Assembly (NCBI GenBank): GCA_037355855.1
Contig: CM074761.1
Location: 6,281,346-6,345,345 of the forward strand
Length of the DNA: 64,000 nt
Reading direction: 5' to 3'
Source: Pseudo-nitzschia pungens
Taxonomy: Eukaryota > Bacillariophyta > Bacillariophyceae > Bacillariales > Bacillariaceae
Shown: one piece after another, positions 23,525-35,409 of the stretch
Layout: each line of letters starts with the position of its first letter
How positions within the stretch are numbered: the first letter of the stretch is position 1
Position numbers and translations under genes: made by a program
The notes under the pieces: generated by a model
What the model saw: the letters and a program-made list of their open reading frames with translations, nothing else
Databases searched by the model: none
What the model was told of the DNA's origin: nothing

Positions 23525-24591
23525 TCAATTCTTGCATCGGAATATTCTGGATTTTGCGACCAAACCGCTACCGTTCAGTCCCAGCCTCTTTCTACTAGTT
23601 CCATTACTACTAATACTCTCCCGCATCACAATCTCCACTTTACCTGGAAAGGAATCTGGCACAATGCCTTCGCGATCGAGTGTGTCCTCTAGTACGACGC
23701 GTACACCGCAGTAGAAAGTGTTAGAGTAGCAGGGGATATACCATCAATCTCAACCAAGCAGTAACAGCAACCAATTTATTCACTTAGTAAGCACGTACCG
23801 AGAAAATGTTTTCTAGCCAAAGTCTGAGCATTGTGCCGCAGCGTGGAAAGACCTTGGTACACCAACCTTCTGTTAAACCCGTAAAAAATTTCAAATGAAA
23901 TACCATGGGGTGGAACCACAGCTCGGGACGCAATCGCTTTCTTCAAATTTTTTTTGACCTTACTCTCATCCATGATAAACTTCAAGCCACGAAACCAACT
24001 ATTTCTTATGTGCCGTGTCAACTGTGCTTCCAAACCCGCGTCTTTTTGATGTTTCTTAAGTTTATCCGATTGCGCCTTAGTTATCTCTAATTTTGCTTCA
24101 CTTACGGTTCGTACCATCTGTGGCTTTGGCTTCTTCCCTGTTGTAGTTGCCTCCAGCGTGGGTTCTTCTTTTTTTGTATCCTTCTGCAGTGTTGTCACAT
24201 CCCTATCCAAAGAAGCTACTTTCTGCTGGCTCTCTTTTAGCTGTTGTAGCAATGCTTCGTATGTGGGTCTTGGTGTTGTTTTGGTACCGGTCGTAATCGG
24301 TCTTGGTGTAACAACACCCGGGGCGGCGGGTGGTTTGTTGGTTGGTGGTGTGGTACCAACGAAAACCGCGGTCGGGTTGTTCTTGGTTCTTTTATTTTTT
24401 TCATCAGCACCACCTGAGGTGGGTGGTAGTTTTCTACTTGTCTTTGGGTTCGATTTCGTAGGGGTAATACTAGCAGTAATATCAGCACCTGTATTAGCAT
24501 TGGATACAATTTTTCCACTTCAATTCTTTCTTGGTGCATTGCAATCTGCTTTCTTTTCTATTTGCTGATACTCATCATATACGGTAGGCAT
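23525..24591 (-). pseudogene. Truncated copy 2 of accessory gene 1
   Basis: Matches the first exon of the gene at 19854-21454, including the same TGA at codon 24 and the GTACGT splice donor. Exon 2 breaks after about 45 residues at the unit junction and then reads a short unrelated tail to TGA at 23525-23527. The C-terminal half of the protein is therefore missing. Confidence 0.75.
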
Positions 24592-25279
24592 TTTTTCGGG
24601 CGTCGGAAGTAAAAAAAATATGAAGTAAAAAAAATATGTGAAGCCATAAAATTGTGAACACAGTTTTTTCACTACTAACAAAAAACCTGTTAATCATTTT
24701 CCTTTCACCATCCACGCGACTTGTAATGGCATACACTTCACTATGGAAATTGTAGGTGACGTGGCCAAATGTTTTAGAGGATTCCCACCCGCGCCATAAT
24801 TTTTTTCTATTCACCTGTGCACATCTCTGTTCATTCTCTACTGTACCCATACGGTATTCACTATTGATTGTATTTTTGGCTCTACTATTCCCTGCGGGAC
24901 AGTAGGTAAAAATTACTAGTAGTAGTACTACTACATAAGTGTACCAGCAGCACCACCAGTTCAACCACTACGCGTACGTGCAGTAGTACTGGCAGTGATA
25001 GATTCACATATATAATGACAATCTCCATAGATATCAAAAGGATCGTACAGCCTCTGTGGTACCCTTATGACCATAAGGGTCAGATGTGGTAGGATGGAGT
25101 CCTTCACAAGAAATATATTTTTGTTTGCCAAGGGACTGGACTACTACTTTTTTTGTCAAATTTTTCATCCTGGTTTATTCTATATCATATTCTTTGACAT
25201 ACTAGTAACCAAATAATCACCATTATCTTACATAGCCACTTGTGATTCTGTGCATTTTTAACAATAGAACCCCAAAAAA

Positions 25280-26127
25280 TGCCGGAACCTGTGACCCATA
25301 GACAGGGAAAATGCACATTCTGTGGTGTACTGGGTATGGTCCCCAGACACCAGGTGTCACATCCAAAATATAATTGGCAGCAAGTTTATTCCTTTTTACT
25401 ATTCTAATAGATTCATATTCTGACCATTATTCAGCGTGGAATACAACAAATGATAGTTAGTGCGACCCCTACACAGCAAATATGCATTTTCTGTGGTGTA
25501 AACTCGGAAACTGTGAATTTTTCTGACAAATCAGAACTTACATTCATAATATAATTGTTAGCCAGAAGTTTTTTTCTCCTATTTACTATTCTAATAGATG
25601 CATATACTCACCATTATTCAGTGTGGAATACAAAAAAATTTTGTGACAGTGTGACCCAAACACAGGAAATGTGCACATTCTGTTGTGTTAACTCCGGTGC
25701 TGGGAATTTCACTGAGAAAGCAGAACTTACATCCATAATATAATTGATAGCAAGTTTATTCATTTTTAATATTCTAATAGATGCATATAGTCACCATTAT
25801 TCAGTGTGGAATACAACAAATGATAGTTAGTGCGACCCCTACACAGCAAATATGCCTTTTCTGTGGTGTAAACTCGGTTCCTGAGAATTTTTCTGACAAA
25901 TCAGAACTTCTTACATTCATAATATAATTGGTAGCAAGAAGTTTATTCCTATTTACTTTTCTAATAGATGCATATAGTACACACCATTATTCAGTGTGGA
26001 ATACAAAAAATTTGTGACAGTGTGCTGACCCATACACAGGAAATATGCACAGTCTGTTGTGTAAACTCTGGTGCTGGGAATTTTACTGAGAAAGCAGAAC
26101 TTACATCCATCATACTATAATTCCTGG
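25280..26127. repeat. Satellite-like ~184-bp repeats, unit 2
   Basis: Same block as in unit 1, shifted by 3137 bp. A region near 25780 differs slightly from unit 1. Confidence 0.85.
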
Positions 26128-26661
26128 TACTAGTAAGAAGTTTATTGTTTTTTTTGGGTTGTAAGAGTACATCTTTATTGATTTATTATAATAGTATCGT
26201 AATTTTTACTACTAATTCCTAAATTATTTGATCCATTTTTACAATGTTTTGATACCCATCCTGTGTCTTACTTAGGTGGTGGCTTCTTTCCCGGATTCGA
26301 TCCTGGTGGTGGCTTTTTTCCCGGATCCGTTATTTTCTAATTTTTTGATTGGCTCATTCATAAGGAATTTTTTGATTGGCTCATTCATAACGAATTTTTT
26401 GATTGGCTCATTGTGGGGAAGACACTAGTAGCAGTACAGTATAGTAGGATGTGTATGATGCTACTTCGCGCCAAAAATTTTGTACTAATAACATATGCGT
26501 ACGGTGTACAGCGCCATGTCATTTTTTTTTCCAGCATGTATACTTAGTACCGCATCGTACATACATTTCTGTCTTTTTTTCTTACGTCATTTTCTTCGGT
26601 GAATTTTCCGCCCCACATCTCCCTCATGGGATGTGTCATAATTTTCATTTTCATTTTCGTT

Positions 26662-27728
26662 TCAATTCTTGCATCGGAATATTCTGGATTTTGCGACCAA
26701 ACCGCTACCGTTCAGTCCCAGCCTCTTTCTACTAGTTCCATTACTACTAATACTCTCCCGCATCACAATCTCCACTTTACCTGGAAAGGAATCTGGCACA
26801 ATGCCTTCGCGATCGAGTGTGTCCTCTAGTACGACGCGTACACCGCAGTAGAAAGTGTTAGAGTAGCAGGGGATATACCATCAATCTCAACCAAGCAGTA
26901 ACAGCAACCAATTTATTCACTTAGTAAGCACGTACCGAGAAAATGTTTTCTAGCCAAAGTCTGAGCATTGTGCCGCAGCGTGGAAAGACCTTGGTACACC
27001 AACCTTCTGTTAAACCCGTAAAAAATTTCAAATGAAATACCATGGGGTGGAACCACAGCTCGGGACGCAATCGCTTTCTTCAAATTTTTTTTGACCTTAC
27101 TCTCATCCATGATAAACTTCAAGCCACGAAACCAACTATTTCTTATGTGCCGTGTCAACTGTGCTTCCAAACCCGCGTCTTTTTGATGTTTCTTAAGTTT
27201 ATCCGATTGCGCCTTAGTTATCTCTAATTTTGCTTCACTTACGGTTCGTACCATCTGTGGCTTTGGCTTCTTCCCTGTTGTAGTTGCCTCCAGCGTGGGT
27301 TCTTCTTTTTTTGTATCCTTCTGCAGTGTTGTCACATCCCTATCCAAAGAAGCTACTTTCTGCTGGCTCTCTTTTAGCTGTTGTAGCAATGCTTCGTATG
27401 TGGGTCTTGGTGTTGTTTTGGTACCGGTCGTAATCGGTCTTGGTGTAACAACACCCGGGGCGGCGGGTGGTTTGTTGGTTGGTGGTGTGGTACCAACGAA
27501 AACCGCGGTCGGGTTGTTCTTGGTTCTTTTATTTTTTTCATCAGCACCACCTGAGGTGGGTGGTAGTTTTCTACTTGTCTTTGGGTTCGATTTCGTAGGG
27601 GTAATACTAGCAGTAATATCAGCACCTGTATTAGCATTGGATACAATTTTTCCACTTCAATTCTTTCTTGGTGCATTGCAATCTGCTTTCTTTTCTATTT
27701 GCTGATACTCATCATATACGGTAGGCAT
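26662..27728 (-). pseudogene. Truncated copy 3 of accessory gene 1
   Basis: Same structure as the copy at 23525-24591, offset by exactly 3137 bases and identical by eye, including the early TGA and the truncated second exon. Confidence 0.75.
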
Positions 27729-28416
27729 TTTTTCGGGCGTCGGAAGTAAAAAAAATATGAAGTAAAAAAAATATGTGAAGCCATAAAATTGTGAACACAG
27801 TTTTTTCACTACTAACAAAAAACCTGTTAATCATTTTCCTTTCACCATCCACGCGACTTGTAATGGCATACACTTCACTATGGAAATTGTAGGTGACGTG
27901 GCCAAATGTTTTAGAGGATTCCCACCCGCGCCATAATTTTTTTCTATTCACCTGTGCACATCTCTGTTCATTCTCTACTGTACCCATACGGTATTCACTA
28001 TTGATTGTATTTTTGGCTCTACTATTCCCTGCGGGACAGTAGGTAAAAATTACTAGTAGTAGTACTACTACATAAGTGTACCAGCAGCACCACCAGTTCA
28101 ACCACTACGCGTACGTGCAGTAGTACTGGCAGTGATAGATTCACATATATAATGACAATCTCCATAGATATCAAAAGGATCGTACAGCCTCTGTGGTACC
28201 CTTATGACCATAAGGGTCAGATGTGGTAGGATGGAGTCCTTCACAAGAAATATATTTTTGTTTGCCAAGGGACTGGACTACTACTTTTTTTGTCAAATTT
28301 TTCATCCTGGTTTATTCTATATCATATTCTTTGACATACTAGTAACCAAATAATCACCATTATCTTACATAGCCACTTGTGATTCTGTGCATTTTTAACA
28401 ATAGAACCCCAAAAAA

Positions 28417-29264
28417 TGCCGGAACCTGTGACCCATAGACAGGGAAAATGCACATTCTGTGGTGTACTGGGTATGGTCCCCAGACACCAGGTGTCACATC
28501 CAAAATATAATTGGCAGCAAGTTTATTCCTTTTTACTATTCTAATAGATTCATATTCTGACCATTATTCAGCGTGGAATACAACAAATGATAGTTAGTGC
28601 GACCCCTACACAGCAAATATGCATTTTCTGTGGTGTAAACTCGGAAACTGTGAATTTTTCTGACAAATCAGAACTTACATTCATAATATAATTGTTAGCC
28701 AGAAGTTTTTTTCTCCTATTTACTATTCTAATAGATGCATATACTCACCATTATTCAGTGTGGAATACAAAAAAATTTTGTGACAGTGTGACCCAAACAC
28801 AGGAAATGTGCACATTCTGTTGTGTTAACTCCGGTGCTGGGAATTTCACTGAGAAAGCAGAACTTACATCCATAATATAATTGATAGCAAGTTTATTCAT
28901 TTTTAATATTCTAATAGATGCATATAGTCACCATTATTCAGTGTGGAATACAACAAATGATAGTTAGTGCGACCCCTACACAGCAAATATGCCTTTTCTG
29001 TGGTGTAAACTCGGTTCCTGAGAATTTTTCTGACAAATCAGAACTTCTTACATTCATAATATAATTGGTAGCAAGAAGTTTATTCCTATTTACTTTTCTA
29101 ATAGATGCATATAGTACACACCATTATTCAGTGTGGAATACAAAAAATTTGTGACAGTGTGCTGACCCATACACAGGAAATATGCACAGTCTGTTGTGTA
29201 AACTCTGGTGCTGGGAATTTTACTGAGAAAGCAGAACTTACATCCATCATACTATAATTCCTGG
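28417..29264. repeat. Satellite-like ~184-bp repeats, unit 3
   Basis: Same block as in unit 2, apparently without differences. Confidence 0.85.
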
Positions 29265-29404
29265 TACTAGTAAGAAGTTTATTGTTTTTTTTGGGTTGTA
29301 AGAGTACATCTTTATTGATTTATTATAATAGTATCGTAATTTTTACTACTAATTCCTAAATTATTTGATCCATTTTTACAATGTTTTGATACCCATCCTG
29401 TGTC

Positions 29405-30769
29405 TTACTTAGGTGGTGGCTTCTTTCCCGGATTCGATCCTGGTGGTGGCTTTTTTCCCGGATCCGATCCTGGTGGTGGCTTTTTCCTCTGGTCGAACGG
29501 AAGGCTTGATGTTGAGCTCTTCTTGCCCTTCTTCCCCCCCCCTTTTTTTTTCTTCTTCTTCTTCCCTTTGATGGCTTGTTTCACGTTTCGGATGTACTTT
29601 TCCAAACTCCTTTGTGACACAGTAGTAGCGGTCGGGTCGTCATCTGTGATCTGAGTGTATACCATACCACGGAAGTGGAATCTTTGTTGCATTGTCATAC
29701 CATTAGTTTCACCACTAATAATGGTTTCGATTTGTTCCTCTGTCAAAAGCTGATCTGCCTCCTCAATTCTTGCATGCGCTTCTTCCACTTGCTCATCTGA
29801 ACCTCGCCCTCTAGCACCAAAAACTGCCCTGAAATGGTGTCATACACTTTCTGTGTGATAAGGTCCGACGTGGGTTTCTGGTTTGTTAGGATCAAATGAA
29901 TTTTTCAAGAACCAATCGACTCGGGTTTCTGGTTTGTTAGGATCAAATGAATTGTTCACGAACCAATTGCCAGCATCGATCAAGCGTTCTCCAAAGGACC
30001 GCCGATAGGCATTAAAACCTGGACCCACAAGGAATGTTAGTTTTGGCTCATCCTTTCTCTTGTAGTCCTCATCCTCGGTTGTGGCAGTTGGTTTTAAATG
30101 TGGTTTCTCAACAACTTCGTCGTAGCAGAATAAACCATGCATAGAGCCAGGACATTCTAGGTGTTTTTTTTCATCCTCAAAGGTGGTGAGTGTCTGCAGT
30201 ACTTTTACGTTTGCCGCCACCATTTTAAACTTCTTCATGGAAGTACTGTCTTTCATCTCAATGACAGATTCGGCCCTTTGATTTATTTTCCGGTTCAACC
30301 TCTGCTGCTTTCGGAACTAGTCCCCATTGGTACCATTAGTATTGTTCGAATTGTCACCCATGGTTGGGGCAGTGGAACGATCCGAGTTATTTGAACTGTT
30401 GTTATTGGCACCATCACTGTTGGTAGTGTCGTCCATGGTTGGGGCAGTGGAATGGTCCGAATTGTTGGAACCGACGGGAGTGGCAGTCGAATGCTCCAAA
30501 TTGCTAGAATATCCATGTTGTTGCTCCTGTTCGTAGATCTGAAGCACAGCTGGGGGCCAGTCTGGTAAGGGATTTTTGGATGGCAGACTTGGAGGTGTAG
30601 GCCATCCATTTGCTGAGGAGTCAGACTCGCTATCGGATGGTGGTGCTGGTGTGGACTTTGGGCTTTCAGGTTCCTCCTCTGGTGCGGAACGGGTACTAGA
30701 TCTTCTTCTATTGGTGGGGCGTCCTGACGCAGGAAATGTAGTGCCTTTTTTCTTTTTGTGCCTTGCCAT
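29405..30769 (-). pseudogene. Accessory transposon gene 2, one frame with two in-frame stops, function unknown
   Basis: One reading frame runs from ATG 30767-30769 to 29405, about 454 codons, broken by TAG at 30317-30319 and TGA at 29840-29842 with no frameshift. The N-terminus is basic (MARHKKKKG), followed by a Ser/Pro/Asp-rich region and a short repeat (NSDHSTAPTMDDT-like). The middle has two SFDPNKPET repeats. After the second stop come FGARGRGSDEQV and an acidic helix, then a Lys-rich tract and three KKPPPG(S)DPG-type repeats. I recognise no family. Short introns hiding the stops seem unlikely, since the only GT...AG pairs around them are under 20 bases. Units 1 and 2 of the array keep only the last few codons. 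Confidence 0.5.
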
Positions 30770-31557
30770 GATGTATCTGCAGGTATTCCCTGACTGTTGA
30801 ATTGATTGTTAAAGATAGAGACCGATTCGATTGTTGTGGAAGGGAACGATGCGTCGAACAATGTGTGAAAAACCGACCCCACGCCGATCGAATTTTGATG
30901 ATTCATCTTAAAACCTTTCGAAACGATGATCCATCTGAAAACCTTTCAAAATGCAATAGGCAATGGTTCAACTGGTTGAGCTCATCCCCAACTGTTCACT
31001 TGTTGTCACGATCGTGTGATGAACTTCCATTTCCCCCACCGTGGGCCTTTGCTCGAAACGGGCCTTAGCTTGAAACGAACAATTTCCAAAAAAACAACGT
31101 GAAACTGTCTTTACACATTGACATCAGTTTTAAACCGTAAACGAAGCTACTCCTTCCACTTCAAATTCAAACGACGCTAATCTTACTCCTTCCACTTAAA
31201 ATTATTTTCTAATTTTTTGATTGGCTCATTCATAACGAATTTTTTGATTGGCTCATTCATAACGAATTTTTTGATTGGCTCATTGTGGGGAAGACACTAG
31301 TAGTACAGTATAGTAGGATGTGTATGATGCTACTTCGCGCCAAAAATTTTGTACTAGTAACATATGCGTACGGTGTACAGCGCCATGTCATTTTTTTTTT
31401 CCAGCATGTATACTTAGTACCGCATCGTACATACATTTCTGTCTTTTTTTCTTACGTCATTTTCTTCGGTGAATTTTCCGCCCCACATCTCCCTCATGGG
31501 ATGTGTCATAATTTTCATTTTCATTTTCGTTTCAATTCTTGCATCGGAATATTCTGG

Positions 31558-32190
31558 CCGGTCCAGTTTAACCTAGCCATCAGGCACCGGGACCATCTCC
31601 TTTGAAGAAGACACACGCTGTGGGGAGCTTGAGAACGGCCGCTCTTGCTTCCTGCTCTGTTGTCCGATTCATATCACGGAGGTCGGGTGTGTTGAAGTCC
31701 TGGAACTACCTGGCTTACCCAGATATACGACGTACTGATATTGAAAACAACGAAGACGAAAATCACAACCGATCGGTGCAGAGAGGGACGACGAGGACGA
31801 CGAAGGTACGATCGCTCCAGAGAGGGACGACGCGACGAAGGTACGATCGCTCCAGAGAGTGACGATGGGGGTACGATTGCTACGATCGCTTCTAACAGGA
31901 TGTTTGTTCTTGTTTTTACTTTCGTCTTTCCATAGGGGAGCGACGGCGACGATAAAGAGGAAGGTACGATCGCTTCAGACAGGGACGACGGCGGGTACGA
32001 TCGCTTCGGACAGGAACGACGCCGGGTACAATCGATCGATTGGTGCTGAGAGGGACGACGACGACGCTCACAGACGAACGACGGGACATAGTTTAATACA
32101 AATACTTTCTTCTTTTTTCTTTTATCAAGTACTGCTGTCTGTTTCCTCTAGAATCATAACTAACACCAAAATTTTTTCATTCTCGCTTCT
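31558..32190. other. Segment between tandem array and minisatellite; no gene identified
   Basis: A higher-GC stretch near 31560-31740 could be a captured host fragment, but no frame continues convincingly. From about 31770 it grades into GACGACGA- and ACGATCGCT-rich short repeats. Confidence 0.4.
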
Positions 32191-33180
32191 CGCTTGTTGC
32201 AGGCGACGGATCGAACCAAATTTTCGGTTGTTGAGTACAGGAGCGACGGAACGAACGAAATACCCCTACAATTTTCGGTTGTTGAGTACAGGAGCGACGC
32301 ATCGTACAGGTGCGACGGATGCAACGAAATACCCCTACAATTTTCGGTTGTTGAGTACAGGAGCGACGCCTACCATTTTCGGTTGTTCAGTACAGGAGTG
32401 ACGGATCGTACAGGTGCGACGGATCGTACAGGTGCGACGGATGCAACAAAATACCCCTACAAGTTTCGGTTCTTGAGTACAGGAGCGACGCCTACGATTT
32501 TCGGTTGTTGAGTACAGGAGCGACGCCTACGATTTTCGGTTGTTGAGTACAGGAGCGACGCCTACGATTTTCGGTTGTTGAGTACAGGAGCGACGCCTAC
32601 GATTTTCGGTTGTTGAGTACAGGAGCGACGCCTACGATTTTCGGTTGGTGAGTACAGGAGCGACGCCTACGATTTTCGGTTGGTGAGTACAGGAGCGACG
32701 CCTACGATTTTCGGTTGTTCAGTACAGGAGCGACGCCTACGATTTTCGGTTGTTCAGTACAGGAGCGACGCAACGAACGAAATACCCCTGCGATTTTCGG
32801 TTGTCGAGTACAGGAGCGACGGATCGAACGTCGAGTACAGGAGCGACGGATCCAACGTCGAGTACAGGAGCGACGGATCCAACGTCAAGTGCAAGAGCGA
32901 CGGATCCAACGAAATCCTACGATTTTTGGTAGGTTGTTGCAGAAAGGAGCGAATACACCTCCCATTTTCGGTTGTGGAATACAGGAGCGACGGATCAGGA
33001 GGAATACCAAATACCCCTACGATTTTCGGTTGTCGAGTACAGGAGCGACGGATCGAACAGCAGAAAGGAGCGAATACCCCTACAATTTTCTGTTGTTGAA
33101 TACAGGAGCGACGCCTACGATTATTGGTTGTTGAGAACAGGAGCGACGGATCGAACGAAACCAAGGTTGTTGCAGAAAGG
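32191..33180 (+). repeat. Minisatellite upstream of the 33190-35409 gene
   Basis: Units of about 35 bp of the form TTTTCGGTTGTTGAGTACAG + GAGCGACGCCTACGA. Roughly seven or eight near-perfect copies lie at 32487-32770, with variants on both sides. The shared core (TTTTCGGTTGTT and GGAGCGACGG) returns downstream of the gene at 35430-35930. Confidence 0.9.
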
Positions 33181-33189
33181 ATCACCACA

Positions 33190-35409
33190 ATGACACGTTC
33201 CAGCAGGCGAACCCTTGGTGACACGGAGGCGACCAACCCAGAAATAAGGGGTGGTAGATGCAACAGAAGGATCCAACAGAAAATCTTGAGCGAGAGCACC
33301 TTGTGCAAACCGAGCCAATGTGTTCTGGGTTCGGTGACAACACTGACACAGAAACGAAAACGAACTGCAAAAGGAACCACAAGCTGTCCGATAACGGACG
33401 ACGGCATAACATGCACGTCCTGTGGCAATTTTGCTTGCAGAAGATGTCTGCAACTACTGTTCAACCGAATGGACAAGGAGAAGACTACACTGCCCTCGGT
33501 GCTACAGCAGATGAAACAATCGCTACAAAACAATATCGGGGTAGTATCCACTTGTCATGGATGTATCTACTATGCCCAAAAGGAGCAAGTGGTGAGGTCC
33601 CATCGGCACTTCATTGATGTTGCGAGTCGCGCAGTTAGATTAAAGTATGATGGGTACCTTGTCCTACCAGAGTATGACTTGCTGATTGACACTCCTTTCA
33701 ATTCAGAAAACATTGTTGACTGCCATGGATTGGGCAAGGAACCTGAACTGCCAGGAGTGAAACACTTTGTGGTGGGATATGAGCTTGCACGTCAGATAGC
33801 AGAATCAGGAATAACAGCAAAGAAGCTCACGGACATGGTTAAAACAGAAGTTAAGAAAATTGAGTGCTCTGATATAGTGGATCCAAGCAGAACAAGAACT
33901 TACATCGTGCAACTGATCATAATTCACGGAACGATGTGCAAGAACAAGATAAAGGAAACGCCCGAGTACACTATGGAAAGAATCAAACAATCAAGAGTGT
34001 TCTCGTGTCATGACCGGTTGAAAAAATGCCATGTGACACTTATTGTTGGATCATTCGGTTCCGAAAATGAACAAGAAGGGAAGCAGAAGTGCAACCTGTT
34101 GTTAGCAAGATTCTATCACGGAAGCCATCGACTCCAGATGACCCAGAATGACGTTCACTCGTTGTTTAAGAAAGTTGAGTCCATGACTGCAAATAACAAC
34201 ATAGAACAGATGAGAAGTGGTGGCAGCAGTGGTGTCTACAGAGGACCAACTAGAGCACTCTTCCAGATGCTCGACAACCCAATTGTGACACCAAGGTCCG
34301 GACGGGGGGCATTTGTTGTTCCAGACCGGCACACAATTCATGTTTTTTACATAAACAGGCAAGGGAAGGCTGTTCACTTTGCGTATTGCAACCCCCAGTT
34401 TGGGGGGCAGATTGGGCCTATCACAGAGGATATGTTTTCTGATTATAAATTCTTTCAACCATTCACCGAGGCGAAGATAGTGAGTGCCTTGCTGCTGAGA
34501 CAATTAAGCAACATGGTCAGTGGTCTGAATGTGGTGCCACTTGCAGTGGACCGGGAGTTGAGAAACCACAGGAAAGCTATAGCAATGGCAAGAAGGCAGG
34601 AGATCGGTGACATTTTGTATCAGTTTTCTTCCCTCAATTCGACGACCCTTGTCCAGCATCCAGTCGGCATTCATTATGACTCATTTGGTAAACAGGATGG
34701 CGAGACTGTTTACAGTATAGAGAACAAGATCGGTTTTGCAACTAAGCACACCAATTCTTACACGAAATATGGCATGGGAAGGGGGGGTCGCGGTCCCGAA
34801 ACATTTGTGTTCTGCTTGTTAGACTGGGGTAGAGAAAGAAGACGGAGACGAGCCGCACAAGTGAATCATGAACAGGCAGCCGCAGTGGAGGCTCAGAGAC
34901 AAGCAGAGTGGCAAGCAGTGTTTGAGCGTTGGATGGCAGTGGACGCAAATCCAAATGCCACTCAGGAAGAGAGGGATGAGGCACGGGACGAGGCAATATT
35001 AACTCAAGCTGCGGTCTTGGCAGCTCAGGAAGAGACAGCCAATGCACAGGATGCTTTGGACCAAGCAAATGCTGCGATCGCTGCAGCCAATGCTAATGCT
35101 GGAGGCAACGCTCCTCCTTCAGATGATGACGAGGATGCTGAGAATGATGATGATGATGATGATGCTGGAGGGAACGCTCCTCCTTCAGATGATGACGAGG
35201 ATGCTGAGAATGATGATGATGATAATGCTGGTGAGGATGATGAATCTGAATCCTCTAATTCGGATTCAGATGCGGACATGGATATTTCAGATTCGGGTTC
35301 AGAAGTTTCTTATGTTCATCCATATTTAATTGACTACGGTTCGGCTTCACTACCGTCAGAATCAGACACGGAGGAAGAGGAGGTTTCAGAGTTTTGGCGG
35401 AACGACTGA
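33190..35409 (+). CDS. Large accessory protein of the DNA transposon, Cys-motif and acidic tail, unknown
   Basis: From the first ATG (33190) the product is 739 residues; the frame is open upstream into the minisatellite, so a spliced 5' end is possible (GTTGTTGCAG at 33165-33174 could be an acceptor). Near the start is a small metal-binding-like cluster, CTSCGNFACRRC, with a further CHGC about 55 residues on. The middle is a long globular region without a motif I can name. Then come an Arg-rich stretch (RERRRRRAAQ), an Ala/Glu-rich helix, and two copies of GGNAPPSDDDEDAEND leading to a strongly acidic Ser/Asp/Glu tail. It is divergent from the transposase gene on its right. The frame is intact, unlike the other two accessory genes. 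The acidic tail and Cys cluster suggest chromatin or DNA binding, which is speculation. Confidence 0.75.
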   Translation: MTRSSRRTLGDTEATNPEIRGGRCNRRIQQKILSESTLCKPSQCVLGSVTTLTQKRKRTAKGTTSCPITDDGITCTSCGNFACRRCLQLLFNRMDKEKTTLPSVLQQMKQSLQNNIGVVSTCHGCIYYAQKEQVVRSHRHFIDVASRAVRLKYDGYLVLPEYDLLIDTPFNSENIVDCHGLGKEPELPGVKHFVVGYELARQIAESGITAKKLTDMVKTEVKKIECSDIVDPSRTRTYIVQLIIIHGTMCKNKIKETPEYTMERIKQSRVFSCHDRLKKCHVTLIVGSFGSENEQEGKQKCNLLLARFYHGSHRLQMTQNDVHSLFKKVESMTANNNIEQMRSGGSSGVYRGPTRALFQMLDNPIVTPRSGRGAFVVPDRHTIHVFYINRQGKAVHFAYCNPQFGGQIGPITEDMFSDYKFFQPFTEAKIVSALLLRQLSNMVSGLNVVPLAVDRELRNHRKAIAMARRQEIGDILYQFSSLNSTTLVQHPVGIHYDSFGKQDGETVYSIENKIGFATKHTNSYTKYGMGRGGRGPETFVFCLLDWGRERRRRRAAQVNHEQAAAVEAQRQAEWQAVFERWMAVDANPNATQEERDEARDEAILTQAAVLAAQEETANAQDALDQANAAIAAANANAGGNAPPSDDDEDAENDDDDDDAGGNAPPSDDDEDAENDDDDNAGEDDESESSNSDSDADMDISDSGSEVSYVHPYLIDYGSASLPSESDTEEEEVSEFWRND

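Larger units (their letters stand above)
20431..31557. repeat. Tandem array of three large units inside the DNA transposon
   Basis: Units begin at 20431, 23574 and 26711, marked by TTCAGTCCCAGC, and the third ends at 31557. Units 2 and 3 look identical by eye where they overlap; unit 1 is slightly diverged. Units 1 and 2 are about 3.14 kb. Unit 3 carries an extra 1735 bp (29467-31201) containing accessory gene 2, absent from the others. Each unit includes exon 1 and the start of exon 2 of accessory gene 1, plus a block of ~184-bp repeats. Confidence 0.9.

Noticed and set aside
29840..30319. Short introns removing the in-frame stops of accessory gene 2
   Set aside because: The only GT...AG pairs around the stops are 17-19 bases long, too short to splice and not frame-preserving.
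20431..31557. Regularly spaced repeats considered as a CRISPR array
   Set aside because: The units are kilobase-sized or ~184 bp without short direct repeats and unique spacers, and the genome is eukaryotic.
31558..31740. Captured host exon at the end of the tandem array
   Set aside because: Composition suggests coding DNA, but stops occur in every frame that looked plausible and no family was recognised.
32194..33099. Several overlapping 60-139-residue frames with repeated FSVVEYRSD-type words
   Set aside because: These are translations of the minisatellite in different frames; the repeat length, not selection, keeps them open.
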